Below, in pieces: positions 45,480 to 57,744 of a stretch of 64,000 bases of DNA (its first letter is position 1; each line of letters starts with the position of its first letter). A program made the translations under genes and the position numbers. This stretch comes from Cacajao melanocephalus (taxonomy: Eukaryota; Chordata; Mammalia; Primates; Pitheciidae): positions 1 through 64,000 of the forward strand of contig CAUYLG010044479.1 in NCBI GenBank assembly GCA_963573385.1, written 5' to 3'. The notes beneath the pieces were generated by a model that worked only from the letters and a program-made list of their open reading frames with translations, made no database searches and was not told where the DNA came from.

Positions 45480-46250
45480 ATTCATGAGTAAAAAAAATCA
45501 TTCAATTAATAGTTATTGAGTATCTAGTGTAAGTGAGTCATTGATTTAGATCCTTTACATATAGTTGGCAGAAATAGGCTCAAACACTATTCATGAAGAG
45601 TTGACATAGATAATACCATTACCATACAATTACAAACTGTGATACTGATCAACAGCTGACATTTGTCATTAATAATAATAATATTGATATAATTATTTTG
45701 TTAACTATGTCCAGATATATGTGTATACTATAATAAACACATTATGTGATATATATGTGTGTACAATATATAGATTAAAATGTAAAATACACAAATATAT
45801 AGCTGAATACATATAGTCAGAGTCTCTCATATACAATGAGGTGGATATATACAGGGTTGGTTATATAAATATATTCACATGTAGTAGGATTAATATATTT
45901 GTGTATATAGATGGATATAGTAACATATACATGCATACACAATCATATACAAATATGCACGTATGTGGTAGACAAACATATTAAGGTAAAACTTGAAAGT
46001 CGTTTATTAAGAACAGATTTTGTTTCACGAGTGGATAAATATAAAATTTAGAAAGTTAAGAAGAAAACTTATTACTTACATTGGAAATATCAGTATAAAG
46101 TACTGATTTATTTTCTTCCTTTTTAGATCAAACTTACGTACTGTCTGTCCATGGACGTGGCTTAGAGGCAATTATAACACTGTCTCAATGAACACTCCTT
46201 TGTAATGTGTCTTCCTTTAAAACTTTTCTGTTGTTTTACAAAGAAAATAT
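45480..46250. other. AT-rich intron with decayed TA/TG repeats
   Basis: 45660-45980 is packed with ATATATGTG, TACATATA and ATAATAAT words of decayed microsatellite type. Nothing else recognised. Confidence 0.5.
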
Positions 46251-46257
46251 ATGAAAT

Positions 46258-46321
46258 ATATCCAAAAGAGCAAATTGTGCTACATGAAAATATCCAAAAG
46301 AGCAAATTGTACCACATGGTT
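46258..46321. repeat. 32-bp tandem duplication
   Basis: ATATCCAAAAGAGCAAATTG starts at 46258 and again at 46290. The first 29 bases differ at two positions. Confidence 0.9.
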
Positions 46322-46464
46322 TGAAATCTTGGATGCTCTCAGATATAGGTGCAGATATAAAGGAGCATCTCTCTGGATGGTGAGATTGTGTGCCTAAGAA
46401 TAACACCCCTCTCCCCATTATAAGCTGAGGCCTGGCAGCACACAACTAAAAATTATAACACCAC

Positions 46465-46685
46465 TATATTGAGCACTTCCCATGAGCCCTCACTGTTCCT
46501 AGCCCTTAAAGTACACCAATACTGTACTTGCAACTACCCTTATGTAGATATCATTGTGATCTCTGATTCATAGGCGACACGGAGAGGAAAGCAATGGCCA
46601 CGACAGGCTTTCACCCAGAGATCTGAATCCCATGGCCATGCTATTGGCCACAGCACGACAACACTGTCCTGCCCAGAAAGCCAGA
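46465..46685 (-). mobile_element. MIR SINE fossil, antisense
   Basis: TATTGAGCACTTCCCATGAG, then CACTGTTCCTAGCCCTTAAA, then GACACGGAGAGGAAAGCAAT, then CAGAGATCTGAATCCCATGG follow antisense MIR. Confidence 0.7.
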
Positions 46686-46754
46686 ATAACTTCAGTGTTT
46701 TAGACAGGAAAAGCTGTGTGTCATTTTTATTAGTTCACTTACTTCCATCCCTCC

Positions 46755-47928
46755 TATGTGATTGAGGCATAATTGACAAATGAAACTGTACACATTTACT
46801 GGGTACGAAGTGATAATTTGATATATGTATGCATTTTGAAATGATTAACACAATCAGGTTAGTTATCACATCTGCCACCTCATGTAGTTATCCTTTGAGA
46901 ACGCAAGATCTACTCTTAGCAAATGTGAAACATACAATTGAGTATTATTAACTATAGTCACCATGCTGTACAATTATATCCAGAAAGTGTATTTATTTTA
47001 CAAGTGCAAGTTTGCACGTTGGCCAACATCTCTTCATTTTCCTCGCACCCCAGTGCTTGTCAACCACGGTTCTACGCCCTGCTTCTCTGAGTTCGTTTTT
47101 CAGATTCCTCATGTAAGTGAGATAATGCAGCATTTGTCTTTCTGTGCCTGGATCACTTCACTTAGTACAATGCCCACTAGGCTTTATATCTATGATGTTG
47201 GAAGTGGCAGGATTTCTTTTTTATGGCTGAATAATATTCTATTGTATGTATGCCACAATTTTTTTATCCCTTTATTAATCAAGAAACACCTAGGTCGCTT
47301 TCATATTTTGGCTGCTATGAGTAATGCTACAATGAACACTGGATTGCAGATATCTCTTTCAGATACTGATTTCCTTTCCTTCAGTTATATACTAAGTAGT
47401 GGTATTGATGGATTTTACGGTAGTTTCATTTAACTTTTTTAGAAACCTCCATACTGTTTTTGATAATAACTATACTAATTTACATTCCCACCAACAGTGT
47501 AAAAGTGTTCTGTTTTCTCCACCTCCTCACCAAAACTTATCTCCTTCTTCTTTATAATAACCATCTTAACGGGTGTGAGGCACCATCTCATTGTGGTTTT
47601 GATTTCTATTTTCCTGATGATTAGCCATGTTGAGCATCTTTCTGTGTGCCTGATGGCCATTTGTATGTCTTCTTTGGAAAGATGTCAATTCAGTCATTTG
47701 CCTATTTTTAAATTGGGTTATTTGGGGTTTTTGCTACTGAGTTGTATGTGTTCTTTAAATGCTTGGATACTAACCCCTTGTAAGATATTTGCTTTGCAAA
47801 TATTTTCTTCAATTTTATAGATTGCCTTTTAATTTTTTTAATCCTTTTCCTTTTTTGTACAGAAGGTTTTTAGTTTGATATAGTCCTACATGTTCATTTT
47901 TGTCTTTTTTGTCTGTGCTTTAGATATC
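46755..47928 (-). mobile_element. L1M LINE 3' end, antisense
   Basis: TTGAGGCATAATTGACAAAT at the left, then the typical antisense L1 phrases TGGCTGAATAATATTCTATT, ACATTCCCACCAACAGTGTA, TTTCCTGATGATTAGCCATG and ATTTTCTTCAATTTTATAGA. It covers the 3' UTR and the C-terminal part of ORF2. The 156-codon + frame at 46963-47433 is the antisense of this L1 and not a gene. Confidence 0.85.
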
Positions 47929-47929
47929 T

Positions 47930-48370
47930 TAGCCCATTTCAGTTTCTTATATAAGAATACCTAAAACTGGGTAATTTGTAAAGAAAATAAATTTGTTTCC
48001 TATAGTCATAGAGGCTGAGAAGTCCAAGGTCAAGGGGGCCACATTTAGTCAGTGTCCTCTTGCTTGTGGGGACTCTGCAGAGTCATGAGACAGCCCAGGG
48101 TATCACATAGCAAGGCGGCTGAGTGCTCTAACAAGCTAGCTCAGGTCCCTCTTCTTCATCTTATAAAGCCACCAGCCTCACTCCCATGACAACCTATTAA
48201 TCCATTATATCATTAATCCATAAATTGTTGAATGGATTAAACTTTTTATGAGGCCGGAATACTCATGAGCTAATCAATCACCTCTTAAGAGCCCCACCTC
48301 TCAATACTGCCACATTGGGGATTAAGTTTCAACATGAGTTTCACAGGGGACAAATATTCAAGCTATAGCA
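47930..48370 (-). mobile_element. MaLR-type LTR, antisense
   Basis: AAAACTGGGTAATTTGTAAA, then GTCATAGAGGCTGAGAAGTC, then ATCACCTCTTAAGAGCCCCA, then CACATTGGGGATTAAGTTTC, ending AAGCTATAGCA. This fits an MLT1-class LTR in antisense. Subfamily not resolved. Confidence 0.6.
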
Positions 48371-48374
48371 GTGT

Positions 48375-48850
48375 CAGATTCAAAAAAGAAGTATTTACTT
48401 TAGAAAGCAATGATCAATCACTGAGTGTGCTAGGTATTTCTCCACTCTTCCTCGTTTGATACATTGGGCTGTATGTTGTCGTATTCTGCCTCAACACTTC
48501 CACTGCCAGCCTGTTCTCCTCCCTAACAGATTGACTAATAGATAAAGTCACAGTGGCCTGCTTTCTTTAGCCTCATCTATTCTGTCTTCTAAAAGACTGT
48601 GCTGAATCTGCCTCCTTCAGCTCTACCACTCAACACGAAATCCCGGCCCCTTCTAAATATTCAAACGCCAGATTTTACATACACAGTCTCCCTCACACAC
48701 TCACAAACACAAACGTGTATTCAGAATTGCACTTAAACTCTCAAAGGGTAGGTACTAGTATATATATGCACTATTTTAATCCTCAGGGAATAGTTTAAAA
48801 TAGGTGAGCAATAAATACTTGTCAAAGTATAATCTTCAATAAGTTAAAAA
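48375..48850. other. Unassigned intron
   Basis: No recognised element. Confidence 0.35.
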
Positions 48851-48852
48851 CG

Positions 48853-48902
48853 TAGTTCTCATACAAATATAAACTCATAGCTCTCATACAAATATAAAGT
48901 CA
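48853..48902. repeat. 25-bp tandem duplication
   Basis: TAGTTCTCATACAAATATAA (48853) is repeated as TAGCTCTCATACAAATATAA (48878). Two mismatches in 25 bp. It is followed at once by a GT microsatellite. Confidence 0.9.
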
Positions 48903-48907
48903 GCACA

Positions 48908-48909
<2 letters not shown>

Positions 48910-48943
<34 letters not shown>
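48910..48943. repeat. (GT)n microsatellite
   Basis: About 17 uninterrupted GT units. Confidence 0.97.
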
Positions 48944-48945
<2 letters not shown>

Positions 48946-49099
48946 AACTCATTGAGGCTGGAACCAGTAACATGGTAAAGCTAATTCAAAGAATATTTTT
49001 GGGAACTACATATTCAGGGACATTTGGTGAGGGTGGGGGAAGGTGGAAGAAAATAATATTGGAATAAAATTGCTAGGTAGGTACAAACTAGTTAATGCA

Positions 49100-49643
49100 T
49101 GTATTAGTTAAGATTCTTTAGAGAAAAAGAATCAATGGGAGACATATATGTGTATGAAAATATTTATTATGGAAATGGGCTTGCATGATTATGGAGGCCA
49201 AGAAGTCTTATGACACGCTGTTTGTAAGCTGGAGAGGAGTGAATCTGGTGATGCAATTCAGTCTGAGTCCAAATATATGACAAATGGGGGAACCAATGGT
49301 GTGACCTTCACTCTGAGGCCCAAGGCCTGAGAAATTAGCGACTACTGGAATCAGTCCCAGAGCTTAAGGACCCAAGAACCTGGAGGTCTGATGTCCAGGA
49401 GCCAAAGAAGATGAATATTCCAGCCCCAGGAAAGAGAGAGAAAATTCACTTTTCCTCTGCCTTTTTATTCTATCTGATCCCTCAATGGATTGGATGGTGC
49501 CTGTTTATATTGGTGAGGGTGAATCTTTCTACTGATTTCCAGTGTTTTCCATAAACACCTTCACAGATATAACCAAAAATAACACTCTATCAGCTGTCTG
49601 GATATCCCTTAACCCAGTCAACTTGACACCTAATACCATCACA
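49100..49643 (-). mobile_element. MLT2-type ERVL solo LTR, antisense
   Basis: TGTATTAGTTAAGATTCTTT at the left end, then GATTATGGAGGCCAAGAAGT, then AGGCCCAAGGCCTGAGAAAT, then AACCTGGAGGTCTGATGTCC, then CCAGTCAACTTGACACCTAA and a CATCACA end. This full-length order matches MLT2 LTRs. Flanks ATGCA and ATGTC agree at only three of five bases. Confidence 0.8.
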
Positions 49644-49644
49644 A

Positions 49645-51660
49645 TGTCTTACAGGATTATAAAACTTGGGGATTGTATCTTCTCTATTGGACACACATTT
49701 ATGAGTTATCATGTGACAACTTCACTGTATCTAAGCTCTAACCAACCAGGAACTAGCCTAACAAAATGGCAGGTTCATTTTTCCGGAGAATTAAATAATC
49801 ATTAAATGGATTTGTTTAAAATTACTCCAGGATGATGTTGAAAGGTCATGGTATATTTTCTTACGATTTCTAAGTTTTAGATAGTTTTTTCTTAACATTC
49901 ATTTATTCATTGGTTCATTTCTCACAGTAATTAGTGAATTTCTTCTACTCAACAACGTTCAGCCTTCCAACAGTCTTGTCAAGGAACATCCTGGTATCCG
50001 AATGGATATTCCACTCAACATGAAATTTAAATGATAAAACCCATGACTTTCACAGTATCAAATCTCCCTCAAAAAGATAGAGTATACTCAATAATATCCT
50101 CGTACTTCATCACTGCTGAATTATTTCACAGTGATGAACTCTCCTGCAAGGTTTTGTGCACCATGGAAAATTGCTGAGTTCCTTGATAATTATATGAAAC
50201 CTTGGCAAATATTAAACATAAATGACTAGGGAACATTTTACTCTCATGTGTGCTAAGATCTCAGGTAGACACATGTCTGCCCTGTACCCCGTAAGAAAGT
50301 GTGCACAACTGATCAGTTTCCCGTGGCAGGAGAAGAGATCAACTCAAACATTGAAAGAAAGACTAAAGAAAAAATGTGCTGGGTAAATGTTACAGAATGA
50401 ACTCCCCCAACCCTAAGTAAACCAAGTTTAACAAGTTCCATCAATGAAAAACGAATTTTTCTGAGAGAAAACACACCTTTGGAAACAGCCCTTGTCCTGT
50501 AGGTATTGCTATGCCAGTAAAGGTCTGGGCAATTCAACACAGAAGGAGGGGATTAATAGTTAAAACTCAACTATAATAGTCTCCATTCTGCTATTTCATC
50601 GATAGAAGGGATTTATCAAATAGAATTTTTGTTCTCTCACTTCCACACACGCTTCAGCTTCCATCTCGTCACACACAAAAAGAATGAAAAGCAAGAAAGG
50701 GAACTAATTACTTTTGGAAAAAAAAACCACGACAAAACACATTAAGCTGGAGGTCAGATCACCATTAACTTAGGTTGCCAAGTCAATCTATAGAATTGTG
50801 GCTTAGGACGGATCAGTCTTTGTCAAATGTGATTTGTTTTGTGGCAAGAAAGCTTTTGATCTGGGCATTAGAGTCAGCTGGGCTTCAGAGTAGCACTTAC
50901 TGTCAGCAGGAAGCACAGGGGCTGGTGGTATAGCACGAAGCCACGGAGTTGTGGGTTAGGCCTTCTTGAAAATGAGGGGAAGGATTTAAGTTACTTTGGA
51001 TGATTAAAAGGAAAATAGAAATAGATGTCTTTGGCCCCATGAGAGGAGAGGTTTGTATTTTTCTATCCCATGGTGGTGGTTTTTTTCCAAATAGAGTTTA
51101 CAAACAATTATGTTTATCATTTGTTCCTTGAAATTTTAATCCATCTTCCACATTCAATATATTTTTTGAGATGCTTGCCTGTGTAAGTTGAGATTGTGTG
51201 TTTCTAGCATAATAATTTTGTTGCCATGGAGAATATGATTTCTTCTGTCAAGACATTTTCAGCTTCCTGGGCTCATGGATGGATAAAAAGATTTTAAATC
51301 CTTACCTCTCCCTTTGGAACAGATTCCACGCACACTAACCACCCCCCATACCACCCCCTTGGGCAGCACTGGTTACAAAATGCTAAGTAAGGACCCTAAA
51401 GGTCTTCTGAAGTTGATTTTCATCTTGTGTTATCAGGCCATCCATGAGGAGATGAGGGTTGGAAGCAAGCAGAAGTTAGGGTTCATTTGTACAATTAGCA
51501 TATCAGCTGTCTAGGGACTTGTTCCAGATTTCAAGGTGAAAACTCTGGGAATCCAATTTCACAAGCAACACTACAACGTCTGCTTCCTGGAGACAGCACT
51601 AGTCTTCTATCTGGATTTGTTAAGCCCCACAGAATATAGATCTAATCGAATTTGCTTTAT
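49645..51660. other. Unassigned intron
   Basis: No recognised gene or repeat. An A-run lies at about 50719-50726. Unique-looking throughout. Confidence 0.4.
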
Positions 51661-51663
51661 TTT

Positions 51664-51665
51664 AC

Positions 51666-51707
<42 letters not shown>

Positions 51708-51768
51708 ATTTATGTGTGTGTGTCTATATATATGTGTGTGTGTATATATATGTGTGTGTCTATATATA

Positions 51769-51805
<37 letters not shown>
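51664..51805. repeat. Compound (TA)n(TG)n microsatellite
   Basis: About 140 bp of alternating TA and TG blocks (TA, TG, TA, TG, TA, TG, TA) at the tail side of the following antisense Alu, so it probably grew out of the Alu A-tail. It creates spurious open frames on both strands. Confidence 0.97.
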
Positions 51806-52087
<282 letters not shown>

Positions 52088-52287
52088 TCTAATCTGTTTT
52101 AAAAGACAGTAAGCTATGCAGAAATTGGTCACTGGCTACCCCGTCTCCCTGTGAAACACCCTTTTCTCTTTTCAGCGCCTTTCCTTTCCTGTGTCCTGTC
52201 CCAGTTGCCCCAGACATGGTAGGCATCCGGGTCTATGCTTTCCTCTGATGCATCACTTTCACTCCCCACTTGAATTGTGTATGGTGG

Positions 52288-52435
52288 ATAGAACCTGGGA
52301 CATCCACCAAGAGCTTGTTACAAATGCAGAATCTTGGCTTCTACCCAGAACTCCTGGATCAGAACCCATTCTTTTACAGCTTATGCATCTGCAAATTGAA
52401 ATTTGAGATGCAGTATTCTAGAGTATCACTAAACC
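52288..52435. mobile_element. MER5-type hAT MITE
   Basis: CAAGAGCTTGTTACAAATGC, then AGAATCTTGGCTTCTACCCA, then CTGGATCAGAACCCATTCTT follow the MER5 pattern. Confidence 0.65.
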
Positions 52436-52569
52436 TTTTGTTCTTTCAGTTCTCACCTTTATGACTTATTTACTCTGGATCTAAGGAGTAAGAGAGAGTA
52501 GAGAGAAATCAAAATTGGCTAAGTTATTACAAAGAAGGAACTAGGTCAAAAGCTTTGGTTCTTCATTTC

Positions 52570-52718
52570 TATCATCACTTTAGTACTCTGGTATTTTTCT
52601 CATTTTTTAGGATGGGGAAACAGAGTCAGAGAGGTTAAGCCAGTGGCCCAAAACTACACAGCTAATTTTGGTCGTGCTTGAATTTGAATCTAGGTTTGTC
52701 TACACCACATTAATCAAT
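52570..52718 (-). mobile_element. MIR SINE fossil, antisense
   Basis: TGGGGAAACAGAGTCAGAGA, then GGTTAAGCCAGTGGCCCAAA, then ACTACACAGCTAATTTTGGT, then GAATTTGAATCTAGGTTTGT. Confidence 0.8.
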
Positions 52719-52719
52719 A

Positions 52720-53910
52720 TCTTTATTCATGTTGATGTGAGCTCTTAGTATGAATAAAGGTGCTCTTGACATAATTAGCTTTCAGGTAATTTTGGTATTC
52801 CCTGGGTTCTCAGTATTTTCACTACAAAGAATAGATTTTTTTTAGGCATCAAGGAAGAAAGAGAAATCTATACATCGTGCCTTTTGCCCCTAACATCAAA
52901 CTGTGGCATAATATGCCTGAGGGAAAAACTAACCTTGACCTGGATATTTAAACAATGCCCCAGGCCTCTTCTTTTACTAGGACAGCTATAGATCATTGAA
53001 AGATACAGGACAGAAACCTTCTGCTATTTAATAGGAACCTTGGGCCCCTTGTCTCAGATGGAGACAAATCCAATGTGATAGCCCCTCTATTCAGGCTGGC
53101 TAATTGCATAACCAAATCACGAGGAGGAGGAGAAGGAAAGGGATTGTAGAAAATTTTTTACTTGCTGATACTTGAAAGAGTGAAATATCACCATTTGGCA
53201 CAAAAAGAGTGCCAAGAAAGAAGAGAAATCTATGTACTTCATCCTTCACTTATTATTATTATTATTTTCTGATTGCAAGTCACTTCCTTTGAAGGGTCAG
53301 GTTAAGATGACTTCTAAGTAGCCCTCCATGAAATGCAGTGAACTACCACTTAGATGTTTCTTAACACTTTGCAAAGAGACAAGAGCTTCTTTAATTCATT
53401 AGTTCATTGAATTTAAAGTATTGTAACAAAAATATAATAGAATTAAGAGCACAATTATTAGTGATTTATACTTGTCCATTAATTGGCAGTAGTTTACAAT
53501 GGCAATTTACAATGTTTTCAGTGTGTGTCATATTTAGGAGGAAATAAGATACGTTCAAACAGAATATTGTATGGTACATGTTTTTCCTTTGTCTAACCAG
53601 GAATAGTTAGAAGGAGTCTCCCGGATATGTTTACCCCTCTAGAAGTCTTTCATTTAAACATCATGGAAATCTCCTTAAAAAGATGAGTTAAGGCTTACTG
53701 GACCCACCATGTGAAGTGAAAATGGTAACATAACAAATACCAATGAACCAGAAAATTGGAGTTGATATAATCCTTTAGTTCATCTTTCTCCAGATTTGCA
53801 ACCTTTTATGGTGATCTCCTCTTCATTTCTCCTTTCGAGTATCTCACTCTTTGCTTATTTCAGTTATATTTATCTAGGCAATTGGTTGATCATGTCTAGA
53901 CTTTAATTTT
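52720..53910. other. Unassigned intron
   Basis: Short TTA triplet run at 53253-53266. No family recognised otherwise. Confidence 0.4.
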
Positions 53911-53912
53911 CT

Positions 53913-54217
53913 CTTTTTATTTTATTTATTTATTTTTTGACACGGAGTCTCCCTCTGTCACCAGGCCGGAGTACAGTGGCTTGATCTGAGCTCACTGCAA
54001 CCTCTGCCTCCTGGGTTCAAGTGACTCTCCTGCTTCAGCCTCCTGAGTAGCTGGAACTACAGGCACATGCCACCATACTAGGCTAATTTGTGTATTTTTA
54101 GGAGAGAGAAAGTTTCACCATGTTACCCAGGATGGCCTCGATCTCTTGACCTCGTGATCTGCCCACCTTAGCCTCCCAAGTGCTGGGATTATAGGAGTGA
54201 GCCATGGAGCTCGGCCT
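53913..54217 (-). mobile_element. Alu SINE, antisense
   Basis: Tail TTTATTTTATTTATTTATTT, then GACACGGAGTCTCCCTCTGT, then CTCACTGCAACCTCTGCCTC, ending GAGCCATGGAGCTCGGCC. Full-length. Confidence 0.97.
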
Positions 54218-54219
54218 GG

Positions 54220-54780
54220 ACTAATTTTCTAATCAATGAATATGTTTCATTAAAAAAAATCCAGATTTTATCAAAGAATGTTTATCATTTGTTTTGCTAA
54301 GGACTGGCTTCTGATGAATCTTTTCTACAAAAATATTCACAGCATTCAGAAAGCATTCTGGGGTATCTTTATTAGTGTGCTTCTGCGTGTAAGTAACAGA
54401 AAATCCCACTCACACTAGTTGAAAAATATTCAGTTATTCAGATTAGGCACATAAAGATTGAAAGGCATTTCTATTTCTGGAACAGGGTGGTTACAAGTAT
54501 CTGTACCCTGTAATAGTTTATTAAGCTAAACATTAATTTTGTGAGACTTTTTGTATCTGTGGGTTTTTTTATATTACAAAAGGATTAAAGCTAAAAATTA
54601 ATTATTAAAACAAAAGGAAACTCTCAAAAAGGGCAGTCTCCAGGACTCGCAGATTTAATTCAATAATGTCATCCTCAGTGGCAACATTGTCCTGGAACTG
54701 ATAAGCTTCCCCAATATCTCAGTCAGACTCACAACATTCTGGGAATCAATGAGACCACGACCTCCTGTGGCTTGTTTTTT
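54220..54780. other. Unassigned intron
   Basis: No recognised element. Confidence 0.35.
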
Positions 54781-54784
54781 AAGC

Positions 54785-54965
54785 TATCAGAGTGTGAGCC
54801 CTGGAACAGCAGCATAATGAACACCTCCTAGGAACTTGATAGAAATGTAGATTGTCTAGACTCACACCAACCTACTAAATTAGAAACTCTGGCAGTAGAA
54901 ATCTACGTTTTCCCAGTTCCTTAAGTGAGTCTGAGGCTCACAAAAGTTTGGGAACCACTTCTTAC
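54785..54965. mobile_element. MER5-type hAT MITE
   Basis: CAGCAGCATAATGAACACCT, then CTAGGAACTTGATAGAAATG, then ACCTACTAAATTAGAAACTC, then GTTTGGGAACCACTTC follow the MER5 pattern. Confidence 0.65.
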
Positions 54966-55154
54966 AGCACTGAAACTCTTCAAGGACCCAAGACCCAGGG
55001 TCACCCTTTCCTATTTCATCAGCAGCCATAATTTGGTCATCTGTTCAGTCCTGAAACAATCATAATCAAAGAGAATGGATTTACCATCACTGAATTCAGA
55101 TTAATCATCCGATATGAAGAAAATAATCAACCATGTCTGTAAATATTCATTCTA

Positions 55155-55236
55155 TCCCTTTCTCTCTCTTCTCCTCTCTCTCTTCTCTCTCTCTCTCCTT
55201 TCTTTCTCTCTTTTTCCTTTTTCTCCCTCTCTTTCA
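55155..55236. repeat. (CT)n-rich low-complexity tract
   Basis: About 80 bp of almost pure pyrimidine with CTCTCT and TTCTCT units. Confidence 0.95.
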
Positions 55237-55329
55237 GAGTAATACAGTTCAACACACTCATATTTAATCATTTTGTGTCCATAGTTGTGAGGGCTGTGAG
55301 TGGACATATATTATTTTATCCTCTGTATG

Positions 55330-55440
55330 GTGACCCTAACCATACTATTTTGATAGAAGTAGGGAAATTACTTGTCCAAAGTCACAAGGTAGAAAGTAAC
55401 CTTTTAAACTCAAAAACACCAGAATTCAACCAGATACTGT
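55330..55440 (-). mobile_element. Weak MIR fragment, antisense
   Basis: AGTAGGGAAATTACTTGTCC, then AAAGTCACAAGGTAGAAAGT, then CACCAGAATTCAACCAGATA resemble the antisense MIR tRNA-related half. Confidence 0.5.
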
Positions 55441-55705
55441 CTTTCAAAAGAAAATTGCTCCAAGAATTTAAGTTAAATGTAGTATGCTCAACTGTGCATA
55501 ACTATATTTCTCATGACAAAAAAATAATAATAATAAGTGGTAATGTCATCAATATGAGATCTGCAGTTTTGAATGACTTTCAATTCCATTTCTCCCTTTT
55601 TCCTTTGGTTATCTTGGGAGAGTAACTTTTCTCTGTATGCCTAAAAACAGGAACACTGTTTTACCTTGCTGCTGAATTTTTTACACTGCTTTACTCATGT
55701 CTAGA

Positions 55706-55707
<2 letters not shown>

Positions 55708-55740
<33 letters not shown>
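55708..55740. repeat. (TA)n microsatellite
   Basis: About 16 uninterrupted AT units. Confidence 0.97.
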
Positions 55741-55745
<5 letters not shown>

Positions 55746-55874
55746 CAGGAATACATAATCCACTAGAATCCACTAACAATCTCTTAGGCTTGAGCAGCAG
55801 ATGGGTAGAGTTAGAGTGTATTGATTTGCCAGGTTAACAAGTAACTGAGCTTCTACTCATTTTATAAATTTTAC

Positions 55875-56080
55875 AGCAGCAGTGGCCAATAGAAAATTCT
55901 TCAAGGATGGAAATGTGTGTAACTGTACTATGCAAGGTAACCACTAGCAACACATGGCTACTGAACATTTAAATGTGGCTACTGTGACTAAGACCATTAA
56001 TTTTTAATTTATTTTAAATGAAATTTAAATCTAAATATCACTACCATATTGAACAACGAGTTTTAAAACCATTAGGCTTT
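55875..56080. mobile_element. hAT-type nonautonomous DNA transposon fossil
   Basis: GCAGTGGCCAATAGAAAATT, then CAAGGTAACCACTAGCAACA, then CATGGCTACTGAACATTTAA, then ATGTGGCTACTGTGACTAAG is the common mammalian wording GTAGCCACTAGCCACATGTGG / GAGCACTTGAAATGTGGC. Family name not resolved. Confidence 0.6.
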
Positions 56081-56084
56081 ATAT

Positions 56085-56925
56085 ACGCGACCCTCCCATC
56101 TAAGATTTTTTAAAACGCCTGGGTGTTTTTATGCACACATGAATCAGCCCTTGGTCTGTAGGGTCATGAATATGGAATATCCATCTTGGGACTGAATTCC
56201 AAATCTTCCCAGCCCAGACTGACCTCTGGCCAAACCCCCTCACTTCTTTTATAACTTCTGAACTATGAAACTGGCAGACAGACCTCCTTTCCTGCTCCAT
56301 CAGGAAATGGATTGCTCCCTTTTTCCAAAGGGAAGATATTTATTGGAGGACATCAGCAAAACTGTCTGAGTAATGAGCATCTTTCAAAACAATAACACAG
56401 CTTTCTCACGACAGACACTGACAGACACACCAGTGTGAAGCCAGGTGCACACACTGTCTCAGAGGCTGTTGGTACCCATATCTCTCAGACTTCACCATTT
56501 CAGCCAAAACCCAGCATCTTGGAAGCTGAAAGAGATGGGACTTCTTATTGAGGTGATTATTGGGGAGATGCTCTCTGGAGATAGGGCATGAGGGAAGCAG
56601 GATAAGGCAGAAGGGAAAGCTAGCAGGGGTGTAGTCTCCGCTGAAGTCACGGTTCCTTCAGATGCCACAAAGAAGTTCTAGACCTCAGACTATGCTAAAA
56701 ATTCTGTCATGCCTTGAAACATTGGGACTGGTCTTTTGAACTTTGTATCAGTCTGATACTGGCTGAGTTGGGGACAGGGGAAGTGACAGCTCCTAGGCAA
56801 GAAGGCTTCTCTTTGGCCAAGGACAAATCTCTGGAAAAGGGGATAGGTCTAGTTGTCATCCAGCACCCACAGCTGGGGGATGAGTTCACCTGCTAGAGAG
56901 GATATGGATAGAGACTCGAAACATC
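56085..56925. other. Unassigned intron
   Basis: 60- to 66-codon frames only. No recognised element. Confidence 0.35.
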
Positions 56926-56929
56926 CTCA

Positions 56930-57270
56930 ACAGGACCCTTTTCAATCCTAATAACTACATCTTCTCCTCTCAGTGTTTCTCTCCGTGCTTTAGATGCCAT
57001 CTTGATCTCCAGAAGCCCTCAATTAATACCTGACCAAGTTGGCATAGAAAAACCCCAACTCCCTCCCACTCAAATGAGATAACCCTAAGGTGCCTCCTAT
57101 CCCAGTGGGATGAAGCTCATTCACAGGCACAGTGGCCTGATGGTGCCCCATCAATTGGCTTTCCTTTCTGCTCTGTCTCATATTCCTGGGATCATTTCCC
57201 AAATGAACTACTTGCATTCAAATCCTTGTTTCATAACCGACTTCCAGGAAACCCAAACTAAATCAAACAC
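56930..57270. mobile_element. Possible LTR-class repeat remnant
   Basis: CATATTCCTGGGATCATTTC, then CCAAATGAACTACTTGCATT, then CAAATCCTTGTTTCATAACC, then GAAACCCAAACTAAATC read like the end of a common interspersed repeat, but I cannot name it. Confidence 0.3.
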
Positions 57271-57481
57271 AGAACCACTCTCCTTAGACATTACTCTTTA
57301 GGCAGCCATCAACTATGATAACCACGTGTGATTCTTATTCAAACTCACCCCTCTGTTACATGAACCTCATCTTAAAAGCTCCTCTGTTGTTTTCTGCAGA
57401 CTGGTCTCAATCAGGGTCACTCCAGGTTTTCTTACAGGATTTTATCTTTTCTGCATTCCGCATGGTGTTTTGGCAAGTTTT

Positions 57482-57740
57482 AACTTTATTTATTTTGTGA
57501 TGGAGTCCTGCTCTGTTGCCCAGGCTGAAATCTCTGCTTCCCAGGTTGAAGTGATTCTCCCGCCTCAGCCTCCCGAGTAACTGGGATTACAGGCATGCTC
57601 CATAAGGTCCGGCTAATTTTTGTATTTTTAGTAGAGACGGGATTTCACCATCTTGGCCATGCTGGTCTTGAATTCCTAACTTCAGGTGATCTGCTCACCT
57701 TGGCTTCCCAAAGTACTGGGATTACAGACGTGAGTTCCCA
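57482..57740 (-). mobile_element. Alu SINE, antisense, internally deleted
   Basis: TTTTGTGATGGAGTCCTGCT, then GTTGCCCAGGCTGAAATCTC (the GAGTGCA...CTCACTGCAACC segment is missing), then GTAGAGACGGGATTTCACCA, and an end cut after GATTACAGACGTGAGTTCCC. Confidence 0.93.
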
Positions 57741-57744
57741 CTTT

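Larger units (their letters stand above)
54970..55870. other. Intron with CT-rich and (TA)n tracts
   Basis: 55155-55236 is CT-rich and 55708-55740 is (TA)n. The 116-codon + frame at 55275-55625 resembles decayed MIR-like intron (TGGTGACCCTAACCATACTA, then CTTGTCCAAAGTCACAAGGT) and is not a gene. Confidence 0.45.

Noticed and set aside
46963..47433. 156-codon + open frame, the longest in the window
   Set aside because: It lies on the antisense strand of an L1M ORF2/3' UTR fossil and encodes no recognisable domain.
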